A stretch of 64,000 nt of DNA from Pollenia angustigena (GCA_930367215.1 OV884059.1:157726511-157790510); one strand, 5' to 3'; counted from the first letter of the stretch, positions 1 through 11,923 are shown. Notes: generated by a model from the sequence alone, not told the origin. Translations and numbers: made by a program.

Positions 1-1019
1 TCTGAAGAACAAGAGCCCATATATTAAAGTTGGAAGTGTACCAAAGCTACTAATAGATAAATACGTAAAACCAAAACTTTAGACTTAGAACACTGCATAA
101 GCATACGTACAGACGTATGTACGCACACAAAAAAATAAGTTTTATTGTTCATGTCTATAATTTATCGATTTAATTAAGACTAAAATTAAAAATTGCCAAA
201 ATTTGGATAAAAATAAAAAAAAAATCGATTTTAAAAGCTCAATAATCGATTTCAGTATAAAATCGCATACGTAAATTCGATTGCAAAAAATCGATTTTCT
301 TTACCACAAAATCGATTTTCGATTGGAATCGAAATCGATTTACCATTCCCTAGTTCGTTGTTTATTTTTCCATCAACAATTCCTAATATTTTCCAAGCCA
401 TTTTCTATTTTTGAAACAGTGTCCAAATCTTTAAAAAAAAGTTTACCTAAAACAAATACACGTTTTTACAACGATTACTTAATATGTTTTCAATCCTTAA
501 TAGTGCAACGTTTTGTAAAATTTCCTAAATAAAATTATTGGTAAAACGAATACAACTTTCTTTTATCACTTTTTTTATCATCTCAATCTTCTCAAAATTG
601 TACCCACCCCAAATAGCAAAGTTCATCTAAATCATCCTACACTCAAAATATTATGTAGTTAAATTCAAACGAAAATTCATTTTAAACAACTTAAAATTCA
701 TTAAAAAAACGGTTCATTTACATTTCATTTAAAACAAATGATTTTTACATTCATTTTTAAATTTTATATTTTTTGAACAGCATATGCCTATAAATTGAAT
801 GATTTTTACTATTAAAAAATATATTTTAAACGGCAAAAATCAAACTACATAACAAAATAAATACGATAAAACATTATTTTTTGGTAGTTTGTTTTTTGAA
901 TAACAAACATAAGTGTTAAAAAATAAAATTATTCGAAAAATTACTATATTTTTATTCAATTTTAACAGAACGGAAAACGAATTTAATAACCCACAATCAG
1001 TTACTGTAATAATTTTATA
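1..1019. other. A/T-rich sequence without a gene
   Basis: No open frame here resembles a protein. The only structure I see is a cluster of the words ATCGATTTT and AAAATCGATT between about 170 and 345, present in both orientations. This looks like a short degenerate simple repeat. The remainder to about 1019 is featureless A/T-rich DNA. Confidence 0.6.
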
Positions 1020-1222
1020 AGTGAAATATTTATTTGAATCGATAGTACGGTCCATTTAATGTTTGAAGATTATTTCATGCAAATGTTGACCGTGACTGCG
1101 CCTCAAATGGTCCATCCGCTTAGTCCAATTTTTCCAACATTTCGGCCGGTATCTCATGAATAAGTGCTTCAATGTTGTCTTCCAATGCGTCAATTGAAGC
1201 GGGCATGTGTGTATATAATCGA
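1020..1222 (-). pseudogene. 3' fragment of a DD41D (rosa-like) mariner transposase
   Basis: Read on the minus strand, this matches the C-terminal end of the transposase copy at 40.7-40.9 kb almost base for base. It keeps the block encoding PASIDALEDNIEA, the EIPAEMLE stretch and the MDHLRRSHGQ stretch, and continues into the same 3' flank. It has lost about 12 bases where the other copy encodes ERVCQ, and everything upstream, including the catalytic aspartates, is absent. It is therefore a dead fragment. The close identity to the 40.8 kb copy suggests a fairly recent shared source. The family call rests on the longer copy. Confidence 0.85.
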
Positions 1223-1486
1223 AGTTTTAAAAAATTGTAGAAAAACAATAAAAATTGTAAAAAGCACTAAAGGCACTAACAAAAAATTGAAAAAGCCCCA
1301 AGTTAGTGCTTTTTCTTAGTTTGGCACTTAGGATAAAAATTTGGCGTTTTGAGGCATCAAAAAGCACCATAAATAGTGCCAAAAGCACTTAGTTGGCATC
1401 GTTGTGTAGATTACTTAAAAGGCACTTAAAAGCACTGTGAGAAATTGTTAAAATCACTATAAATACCCGCTTTTCAAAAACGGGTG
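1223..1486. repeat. GCACT-rich repetitive stretch
   Basis: The words AAGCACT, GGCACT and their complement AGTGCTTTT recur about ten times, in both orientations, between about 1258 and 1450. An inverted pair around AAAAAGCACTAA and TTAGTGCTTTTT could fold. No coding potential is seen. It sits just 3' of the Penelope fragment on the minus strand and may be part of that insertion or an unrelated simple repeat. Confidence 0.5.
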
Positions 1487-1559
1487 TTTAGCAAAATTTC
1501 GGGTATTGCATAAGCAAAAAAGCACAAAAAAATACCCGAAAGGCACCAAAATGGCAACG

Positions 1560-2045
1560 CTGGTTGTCTGTGTCTTCTTTCAGACTCATCGTCTTATTTA
1601 TTTTCTGTTGGACTCGTAAACTTTCAATCGTATATCTCTTTTTTTCAACATTCTCTCTATCCAATATTTTGACGTTTTCAAAATCAGCAGTATGACCATG
1701 GTGTAAAATATGTTGTGCTAGTGCTGTTGTTTCTTTGTTTTTGTTATGTCTGCTTTGTGTTCTCCCATTCTCGTCTGTAAACTTCGTTTTGTTGTTCCAA
1801 TGTATATGAGGTCGCATGGTTCGTCATTATTACCTTTACATTGTATTTCGTATACAACGTTACTTATTTGTTGTTTGTCGATGGGTATTTTTGTTCTTGT
1901 AAAAATTGTGTTGATCGTTCTACATATTCGGTTTAAAAGCAAAACTCCTACGCAGTTATGGCACTTTTTCTCCAATATATTTCTAGCCTGTATTGAAAAT
2001 TTTAGTATGGGAACACCCTTAAGAAATAGAGATATCGGGTAGGTA
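1560..2045 (-). pseudogene. Penelope-like retroelement, GIY-YIG endonuclease domain (frameshifted fragment)
   Basis: Penelope-like elements encode a reverse transcriptase fused to a C-terminal GIY-YIG nuclease that nicks the target DNA. Two overlapping minus-strand frames together give that domain. The first, about 1718-2045, carries VVYEIQC, then IYIGTTKRSL and TRMGEHK. The second, about 1560-1745, carries ALAQHILHHGH, FENVKILDRE and ends near KEDTDN, as in the family. The frames join across a run of T (complement A) near 1730, so one small insertion or deletion breaks the gene. The upstream reverse transcriptase is not recognisable, so this is a 5'-truncated, inactive copy. A short stretch at about 2245-2285 resembles 1935-1975 and may be a duplicated scrap. 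Confidence 0.8.
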
Positions 2046-3546
2046 TGTTAAAAACAAATGATGGGGATGAAAAATAAAGTGGTGTTGGTCATACATTTGA
2101 CCCGTCTAGGGGCATCCTAGATACTGCAGTGGCCAAATAAAAAATTTTATTAACACGCCATATTTGGATGGTTATAAGGGGCAAGTATGCTTGGAGCAAA
2201 CGTTTAGAACGAAAAACTAATGAAGGACGGCCATGCCTTTTATCCTCATAAAGGGGACTCCTAAGCAGCTATGGGACTTTTTGTTTATTACATATGAAAA
2301 AATATTTGTTTATTCTGAAAAAAAAACAAAAAAAGAAATCATTCTTGGTGTAACAAATGTAAGACAAAGTTTATATACGCCCGCTTTTCACCTCAATGAA
2401 ACAGTTAAGTCACAAAGTAAATCTTTCCGTAAGTATGCACAAACGAAGAAAAGAAATATGAAAATAAGGAGCAAAAAATACAATAGAAAAACAAATCCTG
2501 AAATGAAAACTTAACATTCATAATTAATGAAAAGATGTTGGCAGAAATAAATGATATTTCTCTATGTACAAAAAAAAAGAAAGAAAAAAATTAAAGAAAG
2601 TTCACAAAAAAAGACACGGTTTTGAAAAGGGTAAAAAAAAGAAATCCCGATGAAAAAACACCAAATCTCGTATAAAACAAGAGAAAAGCAAATTAAAAAA
2701 AAAAATATTTCTACACTTTATTAAAATATCTAACAAATGTTGAAATGAAGAAGGCTAAATGTTAAAAAAGCGAGGAAAAATTAAACCAACGAAGGATAAT
2801 TGGAAAAGAATTAGAGACTTTATTAAAATGTAGTTTAAGTTGTTTTCTTTTCTCCGTTCCTGCTGCTCCAAGTATACCAATTATTTACACAGATTAAATA
2901 ATAATTACAAAAGAGTTTTTAAAAAGTTTTTTTTTTTCCTGAAAGGGAAATTGTTTAGTTTTTAAGTGACAAAGTTAAAAGAAAATTAAGAAAATAAAGG
3001 AACCAGGAAAAATTGAATTTTTCCATAAACAATACTTCTCAAAGAATTTATGACATACCAAAGTGAAATAAATATTTAGTTTAATAAAAACCTTGGTCGT
3101 CAGATTTTTTTTAAACTCAATAAAAAATTAAATAAATTTGCACCAGTAAAAAAAAAATAATGAAATGATTGTTTGTTTTAGGTGTTTTGTTAAAGCTTTG
3201 GTATTATAACGGGTAAGACTTTGAGTTTTTATAATTCCTATTCGCTTAACAGTTTTATTTGAATAATATCTTTAGCTTTTCTAACCAATGATTTGCGCAC
3301 ATGAATAGCTTATCCCACCAACAATACATTTCAGTTTATCAATAGTAAGAATTGGGAATTAAGCACATTAAAACTAAATCTTGTTAATTACATTTTTTGA
3401 CTTCAAAGAAAACCTTTGAAATCACTTAATGTTGTTGATATAAGTAAACGTTTAATTCACTTGATTAAATTGTTTAATAAAACTGATTTTATTTTTTATT
3501 AATGGTTAAATGGAAAAAAAAATTGGCTAGATTTTTTTTGGTATAA
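2046..3546. other. A/T-rich sequence without a recognised gene
   Basis: Open frames here are short and of low-complexity composition (lysine- and asparagine-rich), as expected from A-rich DNA. Apart from the scrap at 2245-2285 similar to the Penelope fragment, I see nothing to annotate. Confidence 0.6.
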
Positions 3547-5276
3547 CTTGTGGGTAGGGCTGCCAGATTTATCGTCATTTTGACGATTTTTGTTCCGAAA
3601 TTAGCAAAGTGCCTATTTGCTGATTTTTGTCTAAAAAGTGACGATTTTTTCAGTCTCGAAAGTCTGAATAAAATATTACATTTTCTGACAATTTCGTTTT
3701 TTAATCTTGGAATGTTTATAAGAGCGGAAGGCGGTACGTTTTCTTTCGCTAAGCTTTTACGCTGATATGCCATACCAAAGCGAGAGCGTCAACGTTGTGT
3801 CACGAACAGTAGTGATAGCTTTCTTGTTTAATAAAACCCACAAGTTATAAATAAAAATAGAGATAAACGCGATAGATTGACACAAAAATAGCTAAATTGC
3901 CATTATTAATTAACAATAGCGGCAAACTTCACTACTGAACGAGCTGTCAAAATCGGGTTTTCCTATTGCAAAGCGTTCAGGCTGCTCTATTCAAAAACTA
4001 GAAAACTCGTGCCGCTTTTGTTAAGGTACGGCTGTCTTAAGAAAATCTTAGATTATTTTCAGAGTACAAGAACAACAATTTTACGCTTTGTTTATCTTTC
4101 GTCAAACCATCACCGAATGAACCTTCTACGGCTCTCTGTATAAATCATATTTTCAACAATTATACGGCAAGCATTTCACAAGTTGTAAGAGAATATTGAC
4201 ATGAAAGTCTCGCTAGATTACACTACTTGACAGTTTTTTGACCAAATAAATCTGACACCTAATCTTTATGTAAAACTGTCCGCTGAATCAGACTTGTCAA
4301 AAGTAGAACAGTTTTTGAGATATTTCAAAATAACCGTTATTTGGGTTTTTAAAAAAAGATGATGTGACTGAAATGCAAATATCTTCAAAAGTTTATGTAT
4401 TTCCTTCTTTTTCGTGAAAGGATTTAAAATTTCTAAAATAACCATGGGTCATTTGTGAAGACGAGTCAATAAATGGTAGACTTATAGTGGACAAAACTTC
4501 AGACTTCATTATAAATTTTATGATTTTTTTGCAATTTTGCTCTTTTTTTCATATTCGGATTCAGCGTACAATTTCACATCAAGATTAGGTGTCAGATTCA
4601 TTTGGTCACGATTTTGCTGGAAATTTCTGACGCAGTGTTATCTTTACCCACCTCTTCGCTGTGCTATGGAAGAATCTCACTCGTGGTTCAGTTTTTCCCG
4701 TGTGAGAAATCTTCTACGATTAAAAGATGCGGTCATCGACGATCAAAGACGCTCTTCATGAGACTCCCAGTTGCTCTTACACGATTGAAAATGCTAGCTG
4801 GGTATGAAGTTAATTTGGTTTTGTTTAAGGCCCTAAATTTGTAAAACGCAGAAGCAACGCCAAAAATTATATTGAAAGCAAAAACAAAATCGAAAATATT
4901 TCATAATTGTGTTGTTGTTTTCTATTGAAATGAATATTGAATTTTTAAATTTTAAACGCTGCATATTTTGTGGCGTTGATAATTTTTAAACGCAATATGT
5001 ATTTCTGTAGAAAGCAACAACAAAATTTTGAAAAATTTTTGACATTGTTTTTGCTTTCAATGTTATTTTTGGGATTGCGTTGCGTTTTACAAATTCAGGG
5101 CCTAAATGTTTTTTTTTTTTTATAAAAAGCGAACAAAAATTGTTTAAAAACAACTAAAATTTTAAGTTGTCCGATTTTTTTGACGATTTTTCGAAACGAT
5201 AAAGACGATTTTTTTTATTATTTCTCAGGAAACTGGGGATTTGCTCATAAAGTTATCTGGCAGCCCTGCTTGTGGG
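3547..5276. mobile_element. hAT-type non-autonomous element, copy 1, with 8-bp target duplication
   Basis: The element proper is 3555-5268. It begins TAGGGCTGCCAGAT and ends ATCTGGCAGCCCTG, and is flanked on both sides by CTTGTGGG (3547-3554 and 5269-5276). An 8-bp duplication with C/TAGGG termini is typical of hAT elements. Subterminal sequence is rich in the words TCGTCATTTTGACGA and GACGATTTTT. No transposase is recognisable inside, so it would need enzyme from elsewhere. A second, inverted copy lies at 11974-13207. A separate 274-bp element is inserted at 4829-5102. Confidence 0.88.
4829..5102. mobile_element. Inverted-repeat MITE nested in the hAT copy (TAA duplication)
   Basis: The two ends form long imperfect inverted arms: GGCCCTAAATTTGTAAAACG at the left and the complement of GGCCCTGAATTTG at the right. 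The arms continue inward through ATTGAAAGCAAAAACAA. TAA flanks both sides (4826-4828 and 5103-5105). A 3-bp TWA duplication suggests a PIF/Harbinger-type MITE, although no transposase is present to prove it. Confidence 0.8.
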
Positions 5277-6009
5277 TCACAGTATCAAGTTTTGCTTCAA
5301 GTTTCATATTTTTCCCCTAAAACATTTACACTTTTAAGCGAATTGGCCTCCTAGGCTTTTTATATTACTTGGATGAAATAAATAAATAAATAAATAAATT
5401 CTCTTCCCAATTGTGTGTTTCAATTTACAGTCAAAAAACAACTGATTATTAATTTAGTGAGGAAATTTTTTGATTATCTTTATGAAGCGGTAGAATGCCA
5501 TAATTCTTCATCTTGAAAAAAAATTCCTTTAAAATTGCCAACAGTCTACGTCCCAGAAAACTTTAACAAAAGTCGGCATATGAAATGTCATCGAATTATA
5601 AATTTCCAGAAACACTTTCAACTCTAGTCCAATTTTTTTACTTCATTGCCTGAGTTTTGATGACGACCGTAAAGTAAAACTCACTCTCTTGACTTACATT
5701 AAAAACAAAACAAAAAAAAAAAAAAAGATTTAAATTTAACTAATCTTCATTTAAAATGAATTTAATTCCTTACAAATATAATATTAACACTTAAAATGTT
5801 TTGTGTGGTTTTAAAAAAATACATTTGGGATTTTTAAAAAAGTTTGCGTTTTCCAACACAAACATCCAATAGAAATGAAAAAATTTAAAAAAATTAAATT
5901 AAAAATTCAGCCGCAATAAGAAGCAAATAGAAGTGTGCTTTAAATTAACTGTGCAAGAGAAAATGTGTATGTGAGTTTGCATGTGCAAATGTATGCATGT
6001 GTGTTACAT
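5277..6009. other. No gene; AAAT microsatellite
   Basis: A short (AAAT)n tract lies at about 5375-5399 and poly-A runs near 5708-5727. Nothing else is recognisable before the element that begins at 6010. Confidence 0.6.
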
Positions 6010-6526
6010 CCCAGCGGAAAAAGGCCTCTGTAGCCCTTCTTTTGGATAAACAAGGCCTTCTCGCTCCATTCCATACTCATATCTTTTTTACATGCGTTGT
6101 CATTGCGGAGAAGGCCTTCCGCTTTCCTTTCTTCCCCAGAGCTTCTTAAAGGCCTTCAAATAAATGGCTCTTAGAAGGCTTTCCAAAGAATGACTGTCAA
6201 AAGGCCTTAGAAAAAAGGTTATCTTGAAGGGTTTTTAAGAAAGGTATGTATGTATGTTAAAAGGAATAATCAAATTTGCTAAATATTGTAAAATAGATTG
6301 TAAATAAAAGTCTATAATAAAAAAAAAACTTTTAAGCACTCGTAACTATCTTCCTTAATGAACAAAACTCAACTAAAATGATTTGCCAAAGTTATTTTCA
6401 TTATTTTTTTTTTTTTTTTTTGATGATTTGAAATTACTCCATACCCCTCTAAATGAATAAAGGATAGAAGGTTTATTTGGCTGGTCCAAAGGAGGACAGC
6501 GCCACCAACAATTTCGTACCAGTGGA

Positions 6527-9500
6527 TTACAGGCTCAAATCAATCTCTTCCAGGAATGTGACTACAGATTTGTAGTTGGTTATATTCTCCTTGATAAAAA
6601 ACTGAGTTATATCACTGTATTTATTAAGAACCAAATATTTGGCTCTCTGTTGATTGTAATTACTACAGTTGAAAATAATGTGAGAGTCATCTTCCGCCAC
6701 CAAGCAACGCTCGCACAGGCCATCTCCTGCAGATGGCACCTTCATTCTCGACAAAGAGTGACGACTAAATCAGTGGCCGACCATCAGTCTGTTGATCTGT
6801 CTTATCTGAGGACCACTAAGGTCCAGTTTGTATTTTGAAAACCATGGTTCCCTCGTCAGAGACGGAAAAATTTTGCCATAATTGATGCCTTTTCTTCTAA
6901 TCAAACTTTCATATTTTCTTTCCCAATCTTTGGTTAAACGTCTCTCTATTTCTTTGATTGCATCCAATTTCGGCCATTTCATCTCCTGGCTAATGCCGTT
7001 TTGAATAGCTTCCTTAGCCGCCTCATCCACAATGGTGTTTCCCAAGATCCCCTTATGCGACGGGATGTAATGAAATTCAACAAGCTCGATATTACGTGCT
7101 TCCTCAGTCATGTTATGGATTCGTATACAGATATCATTTTCCCCTGGCCTCTCCAGGCTTAAGCACCCACTTTTACTATCAGTCAATATCGCAATTCTTC
7201 TAAAACCCCTTTCAGTAGCAAATTCAACAGCTTTCATCATCATAACCAGCTCCGCCGTCATTGATGACACCAAGAAGGGAAGCTTGAAATGTTGAATCAT
7301 AGTCGAGTTCTCATGGTATAAAGCTCCACCTACCCTGCCATCCTTGATTGATGCATCCATAAAAATCATCTCCAATTTTTCGTTCTTGAGCCTTTCCCTC
7401 TTCTGTAGATATAATTGTTCAATTATCTGTGGATTTGTGTTGTTCTTATTACTGCCTCTGATGCTATAGCTATAAAATTCATTCATAACTGCAATTTTCG
7501 GGGATTTTCTAATCAGCTGTTGTTGCCTCTCAACGTTCGTAAGAATCTGATTATACTTATTAAAAACGCGTAAAATGCTGGTGTCGATTGATTTTTCAAT
7601 ATCAGGTAGCATCTCCGATAGGTGAGTGCCCCGATGAAAAATATTAACAAGATCTTTGGCAGTCCTCAATTCAAGACGGCTTTCAGGTGGCAATTCACCC
7701 GCCATATGATATAAGACATGGACCGGTGTGGATTTAATGAGCCCCAATGCCCTTCTTATTTGCGCATTAATGCATATTTCAAACTTGTTCAGCGCTGTTT
7801 TAGTAAGGTTCGCAAATGAAGCTGCCGCATATTCAATCTTAGACCGCGCGTACACTTTGTAAAACTGCAAGGATCTCTTCGGGTCGATACCGAAACGGCA
7901 ACCGCTTAATGTTAGCAAAAAACTACACGTCCGTGTGACCTTATCTATAGCACTGGCGACATGAGGCATAGTTGAACCACTTGCCGCTACAATTCTTCCC
8001 AGATACTTGATTTCAGTTTCCTGTTTGATTGGGGTGTTGTCTATAGTTATGTTCAACGTTGGGGCTCTCTTACCGAAAGCCATCACCTTAAACTTCTGTA
8101 GATTTATCTTGAGGTCCAAGCTCCTGCACTCAGAGGTAAATTCCCTTATCTTGTAAATCAGATGAGTTTTTGCCTCGTCGAAATTATCTCCGAACGTTAG
8201 AATAAAAAAATCATCTGCAAATTGAAAAATAAAGCTCACATCATCCTCGATTTCATGAAGAGAAGCCGTATACAAATTAAATAACAATGGGCTCAACCCA
8301 CTGCCCTGAGCTAGACCCCTATGTGTGTGTTTTCTTTCATTCCCCAGTACTAGAGTTCTATCCCTTAAGAAGGAAGAGATCCAGACTATCAGGTCTTTGT
8401 TAAGCTCGAACTTGATAAGTTTATTCTCCAGCAAATCTATATTGACATAATCGTATGCTTTCTCCAAGTCGATGCAAGCCGCCGTCACCTTCAAACCGTT
8501 TGCCTGCAAGATTCTGATGGTGTTCAAAAGATCATTTATGCATAGGACTGTGCTCATACCCTTCCTGAAGGCGAATGACTTTGTCGGTAACAATTTGTTT
8601 CTATCAACATGCTCCTCCATAATTGGTTTAACTAATCCCTCAATGCACTTAAAAAGAACGGACAATAGGCATATAGGTCTAAAGTTACAAATTTCCGTGG
8701 CATCAGCCCTTTTAGGTATAGGTTGTATCTTGACTGATCTCCATGATTCAGGGATTATACCAGTTCTCCAAGTGTCGCACAGCACACTGAATAGCTTCTT
8801 CCTACCCTCATCCGAAAGATTCAGAAGCATACGATATGAAATACCATCCGCCCCCGTTGCAGAATCAGGATTTCTGCTACTTAAAAATTCCACAAAAGCT
8901 TCATATTTAAAGGTAGTGTTGGTGTCCCTATTAGCAAAGACCTGCCTTTCTACAAACACATTTGTCGAGTCCAGATTAGTAATCATCTCGAGGTAAGATT
9001 TCTCTTCCTCCTTGCTCTATGAATTATGAACTCTTTTTAAGCAGTTGTACTTCTTAAGATTATTTAATTTTTTCCACATAATGTTGGGGGACTCCGGTTT
9101 GGAAAGCTCCCCCTGAAGCTCACTAAAGTTCAGCCGCTTACGCGCCCCAATGTGATTATGAAATTCTTTGTCCGCATTAACTGCTAATGTGGCGTCATCG
9201 AAGGATTTTGTTTTGTAGTACCTTAATCTTGCTGCATTTCTTAGCCTGAATAATCTTGTTGACGCGTCATCCCACCATGATTTAGGAACATACTGCCCAG
9301 AAGATTTTATATTTATAGTGTTGCGCTTAATGATCTCACCGAAGCCAGTGCTAATTCTTTCAATGTTGTCCGCGATTTCCATATTTTTTATCTCCTTGTA
9401 CACTTTGTTGTACACCACCTTACGCACTTTTTCATTCACTTTACAAGCTACATTGTTTTCAATGACTATGGGTTTATGGTTGCTGCCGGATATTTTTATG

Positions 9501-10105
9501 TCCAAGGTTCTCCACGAAAAGATAGAGGAATTCCCCTTCACCATTGTCAAATCCAGGGTAGATTCTGTAATCGGACCACAAAAAGTTGTTGTACCATCAT
9601 TCAAAAAATCATAACCAAAGTTATGTACCATCCCCTCCAAAGCTCGACCCTTCTCATCTAGAACAGGACTTCCCCAGGTTGGCGATTTGGCATTGAAATC
9701 TCCAGCAATTATTGTCGTCTTATTCGAGTTGGTAAAAAATGTCATAATTTTGTTCATTTCATTCTCCACAAATACCCCGTCCTTATCAGGTGGTATATAT
9801 ACACTCACCAGATTAAAATTTGTATCCAAGTTAAGCGTAGAAATTGATACTGCCTCACAGACTGTTATTAACCTGTTAATCGAAAATTTTATGTTATTTT
9901 TGATATAAATACCGACTCCACCATATCCGTCGTTTCTACATCTTCCTATATAGTTATAGTTTAACATGCTTGTGTTTCTGTTGTCCTTTAGCCAAGTCTC
10001 GGAGAGAATTGCTACATCGAAATAATTGTTGTTGAGATAAAATTCAAGTGTTTCCTTGGTACCCTTTTTGTTTAAGCTATGAATGTTGTATTGTAAAATC
10101 TTCAT
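6527..10105 (-). pseudogene. Non-LTR ORF2: endonuclease, reverse transcriptase, RNase H (two in-frame stops)
   Basis: A single frame of about 1,192 codons starts at the ATG at 10103-10105, ten bases after the ORF1 stop, and ends at 6527-6529. Residues 1-220 are an AP-type endonuclease, with QYNIH near 5-9, SETW near 35 and AGDFNA near 134-139. The normally conserved SDH reads SNH (residues 208-210). The reverse transcriptase follows, with IDLEKAYD near 545, AQGSGLSP near 600 and FADD near 629-632. RNase H has D917, E952, D976 and the PSHKGILGN block followed by D1027. A C-x2-C-x7-H-x4-C motif lies near the C-terminus. TAG at 9017-9019 separates endonuclease from polymerase, and TGA at 6770-6772 cuts off the zinc motif. 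Both stops lie in the same frame as the rest, so the copy is young but disabled. Confidence 0.93.
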
Positions 10106-10115
10106 TATGATTACT

Positions 10116-11565
10116 CTATATTTTGTAGGCCCGGACTATATCCAGCCTGTCTTTTTCTATTGCTGCTTCATCTATCGTTTCCTTAATATTTTTCAATAAA
10201 TTTATGTTACCTTTTGAATTCCCCTCATTGTCTTCATTATTCATCCATGATGTTATAACCATATTCAACTTTTTAATCAGCCTGTCAAAGTCAGTGGATC
10301 TGTGTGGGTTTTCGAGCTCCCTCGTAAAGGAAGATCTCCCCTCAGGGCCCGCCGTTGCCCTCTTCCACTCTTCCATGGTTTCCTTTGCCTTTTCCTCCTC
10401 CCTTTTTCTATTCAAATTAACCTTCATCACTTTGGCATAAGAGTTGTTTTTGTGTATGTATTTTGCGGCTTCTGCAGTATTATTTATAATACTTGGCTGT
10501 TGCTTTCGCTTTATTGGTGGGAATGCCCTATCAATACTTTCCTCATCTCCAAGTATTTCAAATCTATTAGCTCCAACCGTACTCGCATATCTTCCCCTAG
10601 CCTCTCTTAAGCTTAAGTTTTCCAAAACCATTAATCTCTTTAAGTTGAGCGCCTTCTCTCTGGCCGGACAGTTTCTGTCCCTTGGCGAGTGAGGTTCATG
10701 GCAATTTGTACATCTTATTTCGTTAACACAGGCAGTCTTCTTGTTGTCGTGTCTTGCAAAGCATTTATCACATGGTTTATCCTTTTGTTTACATTGGTCA
10801 GTCTTGTGGTTAAATCTATAACAATTATAACATTGTCCAAATGGGACGAAAGGTTTGGTTGTCACTTTCGTGAAAGCAAAATTCATCTCACGTGGAATCT
10901 GCAGGCCTTTAAAAATTACCTTGACCTTCATCGTTTTTTCCCTTTGTGTCAAGTTCTTCTTCATGGTCATTCTTATCAATTTAACGATAGGAATGGGTGA
11001 AGATAGCAGTTCATATAAATCGCCCATTGAGATTTCCTCCGGTATGTTAAAAATCAAACCCGTTTTGGTAAAAAGGTGATCAAACACCTTCACATCGTAC
11101 CCAAAGTCACTCAATCTCACCTCATCAATTAAACTGTTGGCATAAGCAGTCGAGTTTACAACAACCTTGCAGCGAGAATAACCAATCTTTATAACATCAG
11201 TAACTCCTGGCGTTTTTAACTCCATTAAGGCTCGGGTTAACCTGAATTGATTAATAGGCACTCTGACTTGCGTCTCAATTTTCATTCCATCATTGTCTTC
11301 AGAGGTAACGGTCTTACTTTTCGTGTCAACATATACGACATATGGTCCACGATGCACTGCATCATATTTTTTTTGGCATATCACCATGAGTAAATAAGAG
11401 ATCCATATCCTCCTTATAAGCCTGACCAGCAGCACAAGCAGGGGAGACATTTGTAGCATTTTGTTGTTGTATATTAATATCAGTCGTCAAATCATTAGCA
11501 GCGGTGTTTGCATTGTCCTTTTTCAATCGTTTGTTGTCGCCAATTCCATGCGTATCTTTCCCCAT
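10116..11565 (-). pseudogene. Non-LTR ORF1: CCHC zinc-knuckle RNA-binding protein (one frameshift)
   Basis: ORF1 proteins of I-group elements bind element RNA and act with ORF2. The start is the ATG at 11563-11565 (MGKDTHG). Its frame ends after MPKKI near 11362. The true continuation, QKKYDAVHRGPYVVY and onward, is one base out of frame. The break coincides with eight T (complement A) at 11367-11374. Downstream lie three knuckles in order: CYNCYRFNHKTDQC, CDKCFARHDNKKTAC and CTNCHEPHSPRDRNC, between about 10,690 and 10,840. A basic, coiled C-terminal part follows. The composite would be about 483 codons. The shift could be real, an assembly error in a homopolymer, or less likely programmed. 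ORF2 begins 10 bases after the stop, in another frame. Confidence 0.9.
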
Positions 11566-11797
11566 TCTGAGGAAAGAAAGCACCCACTGGGATGCTAGCA
11601 CGAAAAGTTACAAAACCTGTTGCCTCGTATGCTTATCAAAAAGGTTTCAAAGAAATCAATATATATCAGTATCACCGTCAATTAAACCGAAAATTTAAAG
11701 TTTTCCGAGCTAAATTACCAGTTAAATATAATTTACCACGAAATCACAAAAAATTCACAACCGACGCGCTTGGCAGTGCTACCAACCTCGTATTATC
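11566..11797 (-). promoter_or_regulatory. 5' leader of the I-like element (probable internal promoter region)
   Basis: About 232 bases separate the inferred 5' terminus from the ORF1 ATG. I-group elements carry an internal RNA polymerase II promoter in this position. No specific motif was identified, so this is assignment by position only. Confidence 0.45.
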
Positions 11798-11810
11798 TAT
11801 TTTCATTATT

Positions 11811-11886
11811 GTTTTTATTTTGTATTTTAATATGTACCTACTATGTCACTTTGTTTTCATAACGGGATCTGAATTCTTTCGCTTTG

Positions 11887-11923
<37 letters not shown>

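Larger units (their letters stand above)
6393..11810 (-). mobile_element. I-like non-LTR retrotransposon, near full length, with 13-bp target duplication
   Basis: The element runs on the minus strand from about 11797 (5' end) to a poly-A tail, seen as 18 T at 6404-6421. The 13-mer TATTTTCATTATT flanks both ends (6393-6405 and 11798-11810), the mark of target-primed reverse transcription. It has a 5' leader of about 230 bases, ORF1 (nucleic-acid binding, three CCHC knuckles), a 10-base gap, ORF2 (endonuclease, reverse transcriptase, RNase H, zinc motif), and a 3' leader of about 105 bases. RNase H plus CCHC ORF1 points to the I group rather than Jockey. Poly-A rather than TAA repeats at the 3' end differs from the classical I factor. 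Damage is slight: one frameshift and two in-frame stops. Confidence 0.92.

Noticed and set aside
8472..8996. Plus-strand frames of 100-170 codons across 8.4-11.1 kb
   Set aside because: They are shadows on the strand opposite the I-like retrotransposon ORFs.
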